Shown here: piece by piece, positions 27,129 to 35,838 of the stretch
Position numbering within the stretch: the first letter of the stretch is position 1
Layout: each line of letters opens with the position of its first letter
Assembly: GCF_001757995.1 (NCBI RefSeq)
Contig: NZ_LXLV01000067.1
Location: 33,356-97,355 of the forward strand
DNA from: Bacillus mycoides
Lineage (GTDB): Bacteria > Bacillota > Bacilli > Bacillales > Bacillaceae_G
Length of the DNA: 64,000 nt
Reading direction: 5' to 3'
Translations under genes and position numbers: made by a program
Notes under the pieces: generated by a model
Told to the model about the DNA's origin: nothing
Database searches by the model: none
What the model saw: only the letters and a program-made list of their open reading frames with translations

Positions 27129-28979
27129 TTAATCTTCTTTCGGAAGAACAATTCCTTTATACAATTGAACTGTAATGAAGTAATAGATTGCGTAAATGAC
27201 TACGAAAATTACGATCGGTAACCAAATACGGAAGTACGGATCAACTAAAATAAATCCGAAAATATTCATACCAACTAATACGTGGGCAATACCTACAATT
27301 GCTGGGAATAAGAATACTAAGAACAACTCTTTATAAATTGATTTCGTTAATAATTCACGGCGCACACCGATTTTACGAAGCATTTGATAGCGCGTAATAT
27401 CTTTTGATGCACCAGAAAGAATTTTAAACATTAAGCAACTTGCCATCATTGCTAAGAATGCAATTCCAAGGAAGAAGCCCATAAATACTGTTCCGCTCGC
27501 AACGCCATAGAACATGTCATACATTTGATATTTACTATTCATTTGTTCAGCTTTTACATTTTTATATTTATCTAGCTGCAACTCGTCAATTTTTTTCCAT
27601 TCTTTTGTGTATGCTACGAAATCATCTGTTTTTCCTGTAAATACGATTCCTTCTTTACCATTTACAGTATCGTACATTTTTTGATCTACAATTTTAATTG
27701 CGTGATTCTCATATACGTAAAATGGCTGGATTGCTCTGAATGCATCGTCCCATTCTGCTGGCATCTCTTTTACATTTTCATTTTTCTCTATGTTTGATCG
27801 TGTAATTACATCTACAGGAACTTCACCTGATACTTTTTTAACTTTACCGAAACCTTCTTTTCCTACTCCATCTTGAATAAGTGGGCGGTTTTTATCTAAA
27901 TCTTCTTTTACATAATAAACGTACTTATCATCTACTTTATATCGGTATTCAGCTTTATTTTTAAATGATATGCCGTCTAAAATTTTCTTTTCTTCAGCTG
28001 TTGGATTATGAACTACTGAATCATAAATCTCTAAACCATCAACCATTTTTATAACGTTATTTTTAAACGCCATACCACCTGAAATTGCACCGGCTCCAAG
28101 AGCAACTAACATCGCTACCGTAGCAAGTACCTTTGTTAAGCTATTAATACGGAAGTTTAATTGTGCGAATGTAAAAGCATTAAGCCCTTTTTCACTACGT
28201 TTTTTATTACTCTTTAACTTTTTAATAATAACCGGAAGAAGTGATCCAAATAGCATGTAAGTACCAGCTGTTGTTGTAATTAATGCTATTATAATTCCCA
28301 TTTCTTTTAATTTTTCCATATAAATCATTGATGCATACCCAATGCCTAATAAAATAACGGCAAGGAATGCAACTAAACCTGTTATTTTTCCTTTTACTGC
28401 AACACGTTCTGTTTGTGCATCTGCATGTACAAGTTGCAGTACAGAAATACGTGATAACTTAATACTGTTCATAATTGCTGATAATACAAATAGTGCAAAG
28501 AAGAAGATGCAAGTAACAGTCATAGATGGTAGATAAAATGCTTTATAGCCTTCACCAGCAAATTCTAATTGTTTCATTAATAACTGTCCGATACCTTCTG
28601 CAAGTCCTACACCAACTGTAAGTCCAATCGCAAGAGACGCAGCACCTAATACAATCGTTTCAATAAACATAAGTAATGTAACTTTATGCTTTTTTGCTCC
28701 TAACATCATATACATACCAAACTCTTTTTGACGAAGAGATAATAAGAAAGAGTTCGCATATAAAATATAGAAGAACGTTATAATAGCTAGTAAAAATGAA
28801 CCCGCTTGGAATACGAATCCAATTGATTTAATAACTGAATTAGATTCGATAAACGCTTTATTCAGCGCTAACGTTTGGAACATATAAAAAATTGAAATAG
28901 ACATAACAAGACCGACAAGTAAGACGATATAATCTTTTAACTTACTTTTCAGCCCTGACATGGAAAGTTTAAATAACAT
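27129..28979 (-). CDS. BceB-type ABC transporter permease
   Basis: 616 residues, ten predicted membrane helices with a large extracellular loop of about 200 residues (about 310-520) between helices 7 and 8, typical of BceB/YxdM/VraG permeases. FtsX-like motifs are at both ends (KEFGMYMMLGAKKHKV; ITRYQMLRKIGVRRELL). The BceAB family protects against cell-wall peptides such as bacitracin and partners with a sensor kinase. The ATPase gene lies 16 bp upstream. No BceRS genes are in the window. Confidence 0.88.
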   Translation of the reverse strand: MLFKLSMSGLKSKLKDYIVLLVGLVMSISIFYMFQTLALNKAFIESNSVIKSIGFVFQAGSFLLAIITFFYILYANSFLLSLRQKEFGMYMMLGAKKHKVTLLMFIETIVLGAASLAIGLTVGVGLAEGIGQLLMKQLEFAGEGYKAFYLPSMTVTCIFFFALFVLSAIMNSIKLSRISVLQLVHADAQTERVAVKGKITGLVAFLAVILLGIGYASMIYMEKLKEMGIIIALITTTAGTYMLFGSLLPVIIKKLKSNKKRSEKGLNAFTFAQLNFRINSLTKVLATVAMLVALGAGAISGGMAFKNNVIKMVDGLEIYDSVVHNPTAEEKKILDGISFKNKAEYRYKVDDKYVYYVKEDLDKNRPLIQDGVGKEGFGKVKKVSGEVPVDVITRSNIEKNENVKEMPAEWDDAFRAIQPFYVYENHAIKIVDQKMYDTVNGKEGIVFTGKTDDFVAYTKEWKKIDELQLDKYKNVKAEQMNSKYQMYDMFYGVASGTVFMGFFLGIAFLAMMASCLMFKILSGASKDITRYQMLRKIGVRRELLTKSIYKELFLVFLFPAIVGIAHVLVGMNIFGFILVDPYFRIWLPIVIFVVIYAIYYFITVQLYKGIVLPKED

Positions 28980-28995
28980 GCCTGAATCTCCTTTC

Positions 28996-29757
28996 TTACG
29001 CTTTTTGTTTACCTAAATCTGCAAGCACATCTAAAATTTCTTTATAAAACTCTTCACGCGTACCACCGCGATGAATTTCTTTATATAGCTCACCATCTTG
29101 AATGAATAAAATACGCTGACAGTAACTTGCACTGTACGGATCATGCGTAACCATCATAATCGATACACCTTGTTCTTCATTTAAGTTTGTCATCGCATCA
29201 AGTAAACTTGCTGCATTTTTAGAATCAAGAGCTCCTGTTGGCTCGTCCCCTAAAATAATTGCTGGTTCATGCACTAACGCACGTGCTGCTGCTGAACGCT
29301 GTTTCTGTCCACCAGATACTTCAGATGGATACTTTTGAAGTATCTCTGAAATCCCTAACATATCCGCTACCTTCTCTACTTTCGGGCCAATATTACGTGA
29401 TGGAACACCTTGAAGTGAAAGTGGAAGAGCAATGTTCTCATAAATAGATAAGTTCTCTAATAAGTTAAAATCTTGGAAGATGAACCCTAATTTTTGTGAA
29501 CGAAAATCAGAAAGCTCACCTTGCTTCATTTTCGTAATATCCGTTCCTGCAATTTCAACAACGCCGCCTGTCGCTTTATCTAACGTTGAAATTACATTTA
29601 ATAATGTCGTTTTACCAGAACCTGATGGTCCCATAATTCCGACAAACTCACCCTCTTGAATTGAGAATGAAACACCTTTTAACGCGTGTGATTGGTTCTC
29701 ACCTTTTTTACCGTACACTTTTTGAACGTTTTTCACGTCTACAACTGGTTTCGTCAT
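28996..29757 (-). CDS. BceA-type ABC transporter ATP-binding protein
   Basis: 253 residues with Walker A GPSGSGKTT (about 43-51), Q-loop FIFQDFNLLENLS, signature VSGGQKQR (about 145-152), Walker B IILGDEPTGALD (about 163-174) and the H-loop His in MMVTHDPYSASYC. It powers the BceB-type permease downstream. The gene has its own upstream region containing a TTACA-N4-TGTAA palindrome at 29841-29854. Confidence 0.92.
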   Translation of the reverse strand: MTKPVVDVKNVQKVYGKKGENQSHALKGVSFSIQEGEFVGIMGPSGSGKTTLLNVISTLDKATGGVVEIAGTDITKMKQGELSDFRSQKLGFIFQDFNLLENLSIYENIALPLSLQGVPSRNIGPKVEKVADMLGISEILQKYPSEVSGGQKQRSAAARALVHEPAIILGDEPTGALDSKNAASLLDAMTNLNEEQGVSIMMVTHDPYSASYCQRILFIQDGELYKEIHRGGTREEFYKEILDVLADLGKQKA

Positions 29758-29840
29758 ATATATCCTCCTACGCTTGTTTTTCCATTACCTATTTTGCGCC
29801 TTTTGGAGGGGAACTGCTATTTGTTAACATTACATTTACC

Positions 29841-29854
29841 TTACACTTTTGTAA
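29841..29854 (-). promoter_or_regulatory. BceR-type palindrome upstream of the BceA-type gene
   Basis: TTACA-CTTT-TGTAA, a perfect match to the inverted repeat TNACA-N4-TGTAA known for BceR-family response regulators. It lies about 85 bp before the start codon. A matching site precedes the DUF418 gene at 31135-31148. Confidence 0.6.
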
Positions 29855-29987
29855 TATAAAAAAGGTGTGATTGTAAGCTTGGCTTTTTTCATTTAAATAC
29901 AAATTCGTTCACTTTTTGAAATCGTATGTCAGTAAATGAAATTATATTTGCGATTTTCAAAATATATCACCGACAAAATCTGACAAT

Positions 29988-30024
29988 AAAAAAACGGGCT
30001 GTTCCACAAAAGAAACAGCCCATT
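29988..30024 (-). terminator. Terminator of the DUF418 gene
   Basis: ATGGGCTGTTTC stem with GAACAGCCCGT and a T run on the minus strand, right after the gene stop at 30028. Confidence 0.85.
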
Positions 30025-30027
30025 TTT

Positions 30028-31049
30028 TTATTTCTTTAAAGGTGTTACCGTCCAATACGTAACAACTCGCCAAATCCATTCTAGTGGACCCATTTTAAAG
30101 ATTTTCATCCAAATCACACTGAAAATAATTTGAATTACATAAATTGCGATACACACATATAACGTTTGCATGTAAGTTAAGTTTCCTGCAAAGTTAAATA
30201 CGCTACCTGCAATTAAAATCATTGCAGTTTGTCCGATATAATTTGTTAACGCCATACGACCGTAGTATTTCAATGGTGCTAACAATGTTTGAACTGGTTT
30301 TAACTGAAGTAATAAAATTAATGCTCCAACATAGAAAGCTGAAATTACAGGTCAACTGTAACACCAATTTTTAAGAATTGATTTGCTGCATCCGTTGTTC
30401 CATCCTCAGTCTCGAATATCATATTTACAAATGGCTCAGCAGGGACGTGCCCATATTGATACCATAAAGCTACCACACTTAAAACAAACATAACGCCTGT
30501 AAAAATAGCGACTTGCTTTATTTTCGCTGAAAGATTTTCAAACACTTTGTACTGCCCTGCAGCAAGACCTAATAAAATTAAACCTACAGGTAATAATTCC
30601 TTAGCTGCCATAATACTAAAAGTGGCTGTAAGAATAAGACCGACTACTAAATTGATTTGCTTCTTCACTTTATAAAATGGCAAAGTGACTAATCCACAAA
30701 TCGCGCATAACACTAACGCTTCTCCTGGCTGGAACATTTGATGAATCAAGCCAAAAATAAATAGTGCAACTAAACGACGTAAAAATAGAACATATCCATT
30801 CTTACCTTTCGCGATTGCTCTCGTAATAAAGATATAGAACCCTACTCCAAATAAGAATGAGAAGATTGAGAAGAAACGACCTTCTACAAATAAGTATAAA
30901 AATCTTTGATAGCTAGCATCCACAGTATTTGGCTCTGGGATTTTAATATGAAGTAGTGCAAGAATATTTACTAAAATAATCCCCAGTAGTGCGAAGCCAC
31001 GAATGTAATCTAATTCATCAATTCGTTTGTTTGTAATATTGTTCCCCAT
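30028..31049 (-). pseudogene. DUF418-family membrane protein, frameshifted
   Basis: Two frames of one gene. 31049-30345 encodes 234 residues (IRGFALLGIILVNILALLHI and several helices) and ends early at TAA 30347-30345. The continuation, in another frame from about 30351, encodes PVISAFYVGALILLLQLKPV and then YYGRMALTNYIGQTAMILI, the classic DUF418 tail, ending at 30028. A missing base near 30345-30356 explains the break. DUF418 (YeiB-like) proteins are polytopic membrane proteins of unknown function. A BceR-type palindrome lies 85 bp upstream. Could be a sequencing error. Confidence 0.75.
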
Positions 31050-31134
31050 AAAGCAACTCCTTGTATAAAATTTAATCCTCCCTTACTCTACTGGAGAAAT
31101 GGGCTTATAACTATCGACAAACCTTACAGAATTC

Positions 31135-31148
31135 TTACATTATTGTAA
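31135..31148 (-). promoter_or_regulatory. BceR-type palindrome upstream of the DUF418 gene
   Basis: TTACA-TTAT-TGTAA, the same inverted repeat as at 29841-29854 with a different four-base spacer, about 86 bp before the DUF418 start. The distance to the start codon is almost the same as at the BceA-type gene. Confidence 0.6.
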
Positions 31149-31153
31149 TATAG

Positions 31154-31223
31154 TAAAGTGAAACTTTAATCAGTGGTTTTTTGCCCATCCCGCACCAATC
31201 GGGCGTTTGCGGGGCAAAATAAA
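31154..31223 (+). repeat. Shortened bcr1-like repeat
   Basis: It starts TAAAGTGAAACTTTAATCAG like the full bcr1 copies and ends in ATAAA, but only about 70 bp remain, with CACCAATCGGGC in the middle. Probably an internally deleted or related element. It lies beside the DUF418 palindrome. Confidence 0.6.
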
Positions 31224-31250
31224 ACCAGGTCATACTGCGACCTGGTTTAC
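31221..31250 (-). terminator. Terminator of the small gene at 31247-31396
   Basis: AAACCAGGTC-ATACTGC-GACCTGGTTT hairpin, overlapping the stop codon; it is bounded on the other side by the bcr1-like remnant. Confidence 0.75.
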
Positions 31251-31396
31251 TCTGATTGCTTTGATCTTTGAGGTTGTCCTTTTTTACTGTTACGCTGTTT
31301 CACTTGAACCACTGGATCAAGTTCATTTGAAAACTCAGCGTTATGCCCATTTTGTGTTTTTTGCTCTGGATTATTTTGATCTGAACGTTTCGCCAT
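31247..31396 (-). CDS. Small hydrophilic protein, possibly SASP-like
   Basis: 49 residues: MAKRSDQNNPEQKTQNGHNA followed by EFSNELDPVVQVKQRNSKKG. Highly charged, no hydrophobic segment, rich in Gln/Asn/Lys. The middle resembles the tail of gamma-type small acid-soluble spore proteins, but I cannot confirm it. It has AAGGAGTGAATGTA before the ATG at 31396, and a terminator after it. It lies 16 bp downstream of ytzC. Confidence 0.55.
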   Translation of the reverse strand: MAKRSDQNNPEQKTQNGHNAEFSNELDPVVQVKQRNSKKGQPQRSKQSE

Positions 31397-31411
31397 TACA
31401 TTCACTCCTTA

Positions 31412-31675
31412 TTAGTGCGGTGTAATAATCATTTGATGTTGCAATTGGCGAATTGCCATACGTGCTCTATTTAACTGCTCACGTTGCTCATCATTCGCAT
31501 GTTGCTGCATCGTTTGTAAGTCGTTATATGCTTGTTCTAATTGCAACTGAGCATCTGAATACTCCATCGTATTGTAATGCTCTTGTCTCATACCTTGGTC
31601 TAATTGTTCTTTCGCATATTCCACCGCTTGTTCCGCTTGTGTAATATACGATTCAAGTGATTGACGCTCTGCCAT
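31412..31675 (-). CDS. ytzC: YtzC-like protein (DUF2524)
   Basis: 87 residues, almost entirely helical: MAERQSLESYITQAEQAVEY, then HYNTMEYSDAQLQLEQAYND. It matches B. subtilis YtzC (DUF2524), unknown function. The ATG at 31675 follows AAGGAGGGACAATT; an extension of 17 codons upstream is less likely. The neighbours on the other side, ytqA and ytqB, are the same as in B. subtilis. Confidence 0.75.
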   Translation of the reverse strand: MAERQSLESYITQAEQAVEYAKEQLDQGMRQEHYNTMEYSDAQLQLEQAYNDLQTMQQHANDEQREQLNRARMAIRQLQHQMIITPH

Positions 31676-31786
31676 AATTGTCCCTCCTTGCTTCAATTCC
31701 CCTTTAGTGTGTCCCTTCCATCTCAACCTTATGAGTATGTTATAATGGATTTTGTTTCATTTTGACTCGTCTTAGGAGGGAAAGTA

Positions 31787-32746
31787 ATGAAGGTTCAAAA
31801 CCCTTTTCCATATACAAACGACAATAAACGTTATCATACATGGAATTACCACTTACGAAATGAATTTGGTGAAAAAATTTTTAAAGTTTCATTAGATGCT
31901 GGCTTTGATTGCCCGAACCGTGACGGTACAGTTGCTTACGGCGGCTGCACGTTTTGTAGTGCTGCTGGATCTGGTGACTTCGCTGGCGATCGCCGCGATG
32001 ATGTTATAACGCAATATCATGAAATGAAAGAAAAAATGCACTCAAAGTGGAAAGACGGAAAATGTATCGCTTATTTCCAGGCATACACAAATACACATGC
32101 ACCACTTGAAGTATTAAAAGAAAAATTTGAACCGCTTCTAGCAGAAAAAGACGTTGTCGGTCTTTCTATCGCAACTCGTCCAGATTGCTTACCTGACGAT
32201 GTTGTTGAATATTTAGCGGACTTAAATAAACGCACCTATCTTTGGGTTGAACTCGGACTACAAACTGTTCATGAACGTACTGCAAATCTTATTAATCGTG
32301 CTCACGATTATCCATCTTATGTGGAAGGCGTAAATAAATTACGCAAGCACGGTATTAGAGTTTGCTCACATATTATTAACGGTCTTCCCCTTGAAGATTA
32401 CGACATGATGATGGAAACCACTCGTGAAGTAGCCAAGCTTGACGTACAAGGAATTAAAATTCATTTACTTCATTTATTAAAAGGAACGCCAATGGTGAAG
32501 CAATATGAAAAAGGACAACTAGAATTCCTATCTCTTGAAGATTACGTAAGTCTCGTTGTTGACCAACTTGAAATTATTCCAGAAGACGTAATTGTGCACC
32601 GTATCACAGGTGACGGTCCACCTGATTTAATGATCGGCCCAATGTGGAGCTTAAATAAATGGGAAGTATTAAATTCCATCGATGCAGAATTTGTACGCCG
32701 CGGAAGCTGGCAAGGAAAATATGCAAATGAGGAGAAACAAAAATGA
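31787..32746 (+). CDS. ytqA: Radical SAM protein YtqA (MnmL)
   Basis: 319 residues. The TIGR01212-type cluster motif is C-PNRDGTVAYGG-C-TF-C at about residues 41-57. It is followed by a typical TIM-barrel half and a C-terminal RITGDGPPDLMIGPMWS. Recent work assigns YtqA (MnmL) in B. subtilis to wobble-uridine modification of tRNA together with YtqB; the link is from memory of the literature, and here it rests on gene order and sequence family. Overlaps ytqB by four bases (ATGA). Confidence 0.85.
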   Translation: MKVQNPFPYTNDNKRYHTWNYHLRNEFGEKIFKVSLDAGFDCPNRDGTVAYGGCTFCSAAGSGDFAGDRRDDVITQYHEMKEKMHSKWKDGKCIAYFQAYTNTHAPLEVLKEKFEPLLAEKDVVGLSIATRPDCLPDDVVEYLADLNKRTYLWVELGLQTVHERTANLINRAHDYPSYVEGVNKLRKHGIRVCSHIINGLPLEDYDMMMETTREVAKLDVQGIKIHLLHLLKGTPMVKQYEKGQLEFLSLEDYVSLVVDQLEIIPEDVIVHRITGDGPPDLMIGPMWSLNKWEVLNSIDAEFVRRGSWQGKYANEEKQK

Positions 32747-33315
32747 AATTAGAACGTGTATTACCGTTTGCACGCGCACTCTTGCAAGCGGCAGTTAAAG
32801 AAGGCGATTATGCTGTAGATGCAACACTTGGCAATGGTCATGACACTTGCTTCCTAGCTGAAATCGTTGGGGATAACGGAAAAGTATTTGGATTTGATAT
32901 TCAAAAAGAAGCAATCGAAAGCTCTACTATCCGCCTGAAAGAAAAAGAACTTTTCGAACGTACTGTTTTAGTTCATGATAGTCACGATACACTCTTATCC
33001 GTACTACCAGAAGATGCAAAAGGAAAAGTAACAGGAGCAATATTCAACTTAGGTTACCTTCCTGGCGGTGACAAACATATCGTTACAAAGCCGAACTCAA
33101 CAATCTCTGCTATCGAGCAATTATTAGAAGTAATGGCGCCAGAAGGTATCATCGTCCTTGTCATTTACCACGGTCATCCAGAAGGACAAGTAGAACGTGA
33201 CGCTGTTCTCACATTTGCAGAAGAACTAGACCAGAAGCAAGCTCACGTACTAAGATACGGCTTCATTAACCAGCAAAATAACCCACCATTTATTGTGGCG
33301 ATTGAGAAGCGATAA
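32743..33315 (+). CDS. mnmM: tRNA methyltransferase YtqB (MnmM)
   Basis: 190 residues, class I SAM-dependent methyltransferase: VDATLGNGHDTCFLAEIVGDNGKVFGFDIQ (motif I-II, about 25-55), and FNLGYLPGGDK (about 101-111), the family's conserved motif IV. The B. subtilis orthologue MnmM methylates nm5s2U34 in tRNA to mnm5s2U. Start overlaps the ytqA stop, so the two proteins are co-expressed. Confidence 0.85.
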   Translation: MKLERVLPFARALLQAAVKEGDYAVDATLGNGHDTCFLAEIVGDNGKVFGFDIQKEAIESSTIRLKEKELFERTVLVHDSHDTLLSVLPEDAKGKVTGAIFNLGYLPGGDKHIVTKPNSTISAIEQLLEVMAPEGIIVLVIYHGHPEGQVERDAVLTFAEELDQKQAHVLRYGFINQQNNPPFIVAIEKR

Positions 33316-33363
33316 TATACCAACGATTCGACACAACATATCGACTTATCGACAAAACATAAC

Positions 33364-33396
33364 AAAAAAAGACGTGCATTCATTGCACGTCTTTTT
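33364..33396 (+). terminator. Terminator of ytqA-ytqB
   Basis: AAAAAGACGTGCA-TTCAT-TGCACGTCTTTTT, perfect stem with T run. Confidence 0.9.
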
Positions 33397-33451
33397 CTAA
33401 TCCTCCTATATAATGGATATATACAATATTTGAAGAAAGAAGGATAGAACT

Positions 33452-34285
33452 TTGCTAGTAGAACTAAGGGCAATTCAAAAGAAGTATGGCAAATCACTTA
33501 TACTAGACAACATCGATTTATCTATTCCTGAAGGAGAAGCACTCGCTATTATTGGTGGGAACGGGACTGGAAAAAGTACTTTACTCAAAATAATTGCAGG
33601 ATTTATTTCACCTACAGCAGGAACACTTCAAAGAACGGAACATATACAAATTGGCTATGTACCTGAACATTTTCCTGAAGGGATTCGTTTTACATTAGAA
33701 GATTATTTATATCATCTCGGCCACATTCACGGTTTACCAACAAAATATTTAAAAGATAAAATTCCGATGCTCCTTGAATCTTTTCACTTACATCATGCAA
33801 GGCATTCCGTTGTACGAAACTTTTCAAAAGGAATGAAACAAAAAACAGGCATTATGCAAGCATTACTTACAGACGTCCATTTATTAATTTTGGATGAACC
33901 TCTTTCTGGTCTCGATCCTAACTCGCAGCAAGAACTAGAGCATATTTTACTCTCATTAAAACAACAAGGCATATCTATACTCTTCACATGTCACGAAAAA
34001 CAACTACTAGAAAACTTCGCCGATAGAATTGTGACGTTAGCAAATCATACAATTGCGGAAGATACCTCTGTGCAAAAATCAACAGAACAGGTCTATATTG
34101 AGGCAATCGTTCACGAAACATTTTCAGCGATAGAACTACAAAAACAATCAGGATGTATACACGTTACACACAATTCAAATCAAAACCTCATTCAATTACA
34201 AATCGAAAAAGAGTATACAAACGAAATGCTTCAGTTTTTATTACATAAAAAAGCATCTATCACACTGCTACAACCTAATTTTTAA
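33452..34285 (+). CDS. ABC transporter ATP-binding protein
   Basis: 277 residues. Walker A GGNGTGKST (about 35-43), signature NFSKGMKQK (about 125-133), Walker B LLILDEPLSGLD (about 145-156), and switch His TCHEKQ. The last 70 residues lack known motifs. The start is TTG at 33452, six to seven bases after AAGGA. It pairs with the six-helix permease at 34304. Probably a two-component exporter; substrate unknown. Confidence 0.85.
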   Translation: MLVELRAIQKKYGKSLILDNIDLSIPEGEALAIIGGNGTGKSTLLKIIAGFISPTAGTLQRTEHIQIGYVPEHFPEGIRFTLEDYLYHLGHIHGLPTKYLKDKIPMLLESFHLHHARHSVVRNFSKGMKQKTGIMQALLTDVHLLILDEPLSGLDPNSQQELEHILLSLKQQGISILFTCHEKQLLENFADRIVTLANHTIAEDTSVQKSTEQVYIEAIVHETFSAIELQKQSGCIHVTHNSNQNLIQLQIEKEYTNEMLQFLLHKKASITLLQPNF

Positions 34286-34303
34286 ATCGAAAGAAGGTTT
34301 ATT

Positions 34304-34984
34304 ATGTTTGCGCTTATTCGTTACCATTTTCTCGACTACACAAAATCGTATAAGTACGTACCTCCTATTGCGATGTACTTTGTAAGCTTACTTTTTGTAT
34401 ATGCATATAAACCGACTCCTATTGTATCAACTTATTTAGAAACAGCACTCGCACTTTATTTACTGTTTGCTTGGATTACAGTCACGATTTTTCATACTGA
34501 AGACCTTGTGCAAGAACAAATCACTATTTCACATACAAATAATATTTCAGCATTATACGTCGGCAAATATATTACGGCTCTTCTCATTTGTACTGTTTTA
34601 TCTTTTATATCCGTAATCTATCCAATTATCTTGCAAATGTTCAATGAAAAAATGACAGCCTCTTTACTTCTAGTCGGATTTCTCGCTCATATGTCTTTAT
34701 CTATAATAGGGATTTCAATTGCAACATTATTTACAAGAAATATTATTCAAAAAGCAAACACCGCTTGGCTTATCCTTACATTTATATTACTTATAACGAT
34801 CGCCTCCATCCGGTTTAAAAAAGAGATACTATGGATTTTTCCACCTGTCGAAAGCTTTCTAATGCTTGGACAATACAAATATAATATACTTACTCACACT
34901 CTATGGCTCACAGCTTGGGCTATCGTCTATTCATTTTTATTACTTACTTTATTTCTTTTTATCGTTCGCAAAAAACGTTTTTAA
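34304..34984 (+). CDS. ABC transporter permease (ABC-2-like)
   Basis: 226 residues with about six membrane helices and no periplasmic domain. It lies 18 bp after the ATPase gene, so the pair forms one transporter. The sequence has no close landmark. Substrate unknown. Confidence 0.7.
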   Translation: MFALIRYHFLDYTKSYKYVPPIAMYFVSLLFVYAYKPTPIVSTYLETALALYLLFAWITVTIFHTEDLVQEQITISHTNNISALYVGKYITALLICTVLSFISVIYPIILQMFNEKMTASLLLVGFLAHMSLSIIGISIATLFTRNIIQKANTAWLILTFILLITIASIRFKKEILWIFPPVESFLMLGQYKYNILTHTLWLTAWAIVYSFLLLTLFLFIVRKKRF

Positions 34985-35008
34985 TTACATATTAAAGGGG
35001 ACTAAACA

Positions 35009-35683
35009 ATGATTGGAATACTAGCAGGAATGGGACCAAAATCAACCGGTCCATTCGTCGATACAGTTGTAGCAGGGTGCCAAACAATATACGGAGCAAA
35101 GCATGATATGGATTTTCCTCATATGATGATTTATTCGTGCCCAACACCGTTTTACATGGATCGTCCTATTGATCATGCAGCGATGAAAAAATCGATTATA
35201 GAAGGGGCACAAAAACTTGAAAGTACTGGCGTAAGCTTTATCGCTATGCCTTGCAATACGGCGCATCTTTATTTTGAAGAATTACAGCATTCTATTTCTA
35301 TTCCTATTTTAAATATAGTCGATGAGACGTTAAAAGCAATTCCTGAAACTGCAAAAAAAGTCGCTCTTCTCGCAACAGAAGCGACTGTTCAAGCGGGTAT
35401 TTACCAAGACAGGATTAAAAAACGTAATATAGAATACATTCATAATGAAAAATGGCAGGAAATGATTAATCAAATTATTACTTGTATTAAAGGCGGAGAA
35501 GTTGAAGAAGCTCGCAAATTATGGAGCGTGCTCATTTTACAGTTGAAAGATGAAGTAGATACCGCTATTATCGCATGTACCGATTTGAACGTTGTGGCGA
35601 GTGAAGACTTTGTCGATTCCTCTCAATGTCTTGCTGAGGCAGTTATTAAAATGTATTTATCAAATACAAAGAGATCTTCATAA
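35009..35683 (+). CDS. Aspartate/glutamate racemase family protein
   Basis: 224 residues. The N-terminal GILAGMGPKSTGPF and two catalytic Cys, in MPCNTAH (about 83) and IACTDLN (about 191), mark the Asp/Glu/hydantoin racemase superfamily. D-amino acids would serve as peptidoglycan or signalling molecules. It lies 24 bp after the ABC permease and may share its transcript. Substrate not determined. Confidence 0.85.
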   Translation: MIGILAGMGPKSTGPFVDTVVAGCQTIYGAKHDMDFPHMMIYSCPTPFYMDRPIDHAAMKKSIIEGAQKLESTGVSFIAMPCNTAHLYFEELQHSISIPILNIVDETLKAIPETAKKVALLATEATVQAGIYQDRIKKRNIEYIHNEKWQEMINQIITCIKGGEVEEARKLWSVLILQLKDEVDTAIIACTDLNVVASEDFVDSSQCLAEAVIKMYLSNTKRSS

Positions 35684-35684
35684 G

Positions 35685-35722
35685 CATAAAACACATCCCT
35701 TTTGAAATGTGTTTTATGTTTG
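35685..35722 (+). terminator. Terminator after the racemase
   Basis: CATAAAACACAT and ATGTGTTTTATG form the stem; T-rich tail is weak. Confidence 0.65.
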
Positions 35723-35838
35723 ATGAAAATCCCCAAAACTTTTAACTTTTTTCACAATTCCTTCAAAGTATCCACACTTAATCTCGCTATATTAAATAAG
35801 TAGTTTATTCATATAGGGAAGGTTAGGGGAACTGAAGT

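Noticed and set aside
26859-27221. 120-residue open frame in the gap before the BceB-type gene
   Set aside because: It crosses a terminator and enters the 3' end of the permease gene on the other strand, and has no ribosome site.
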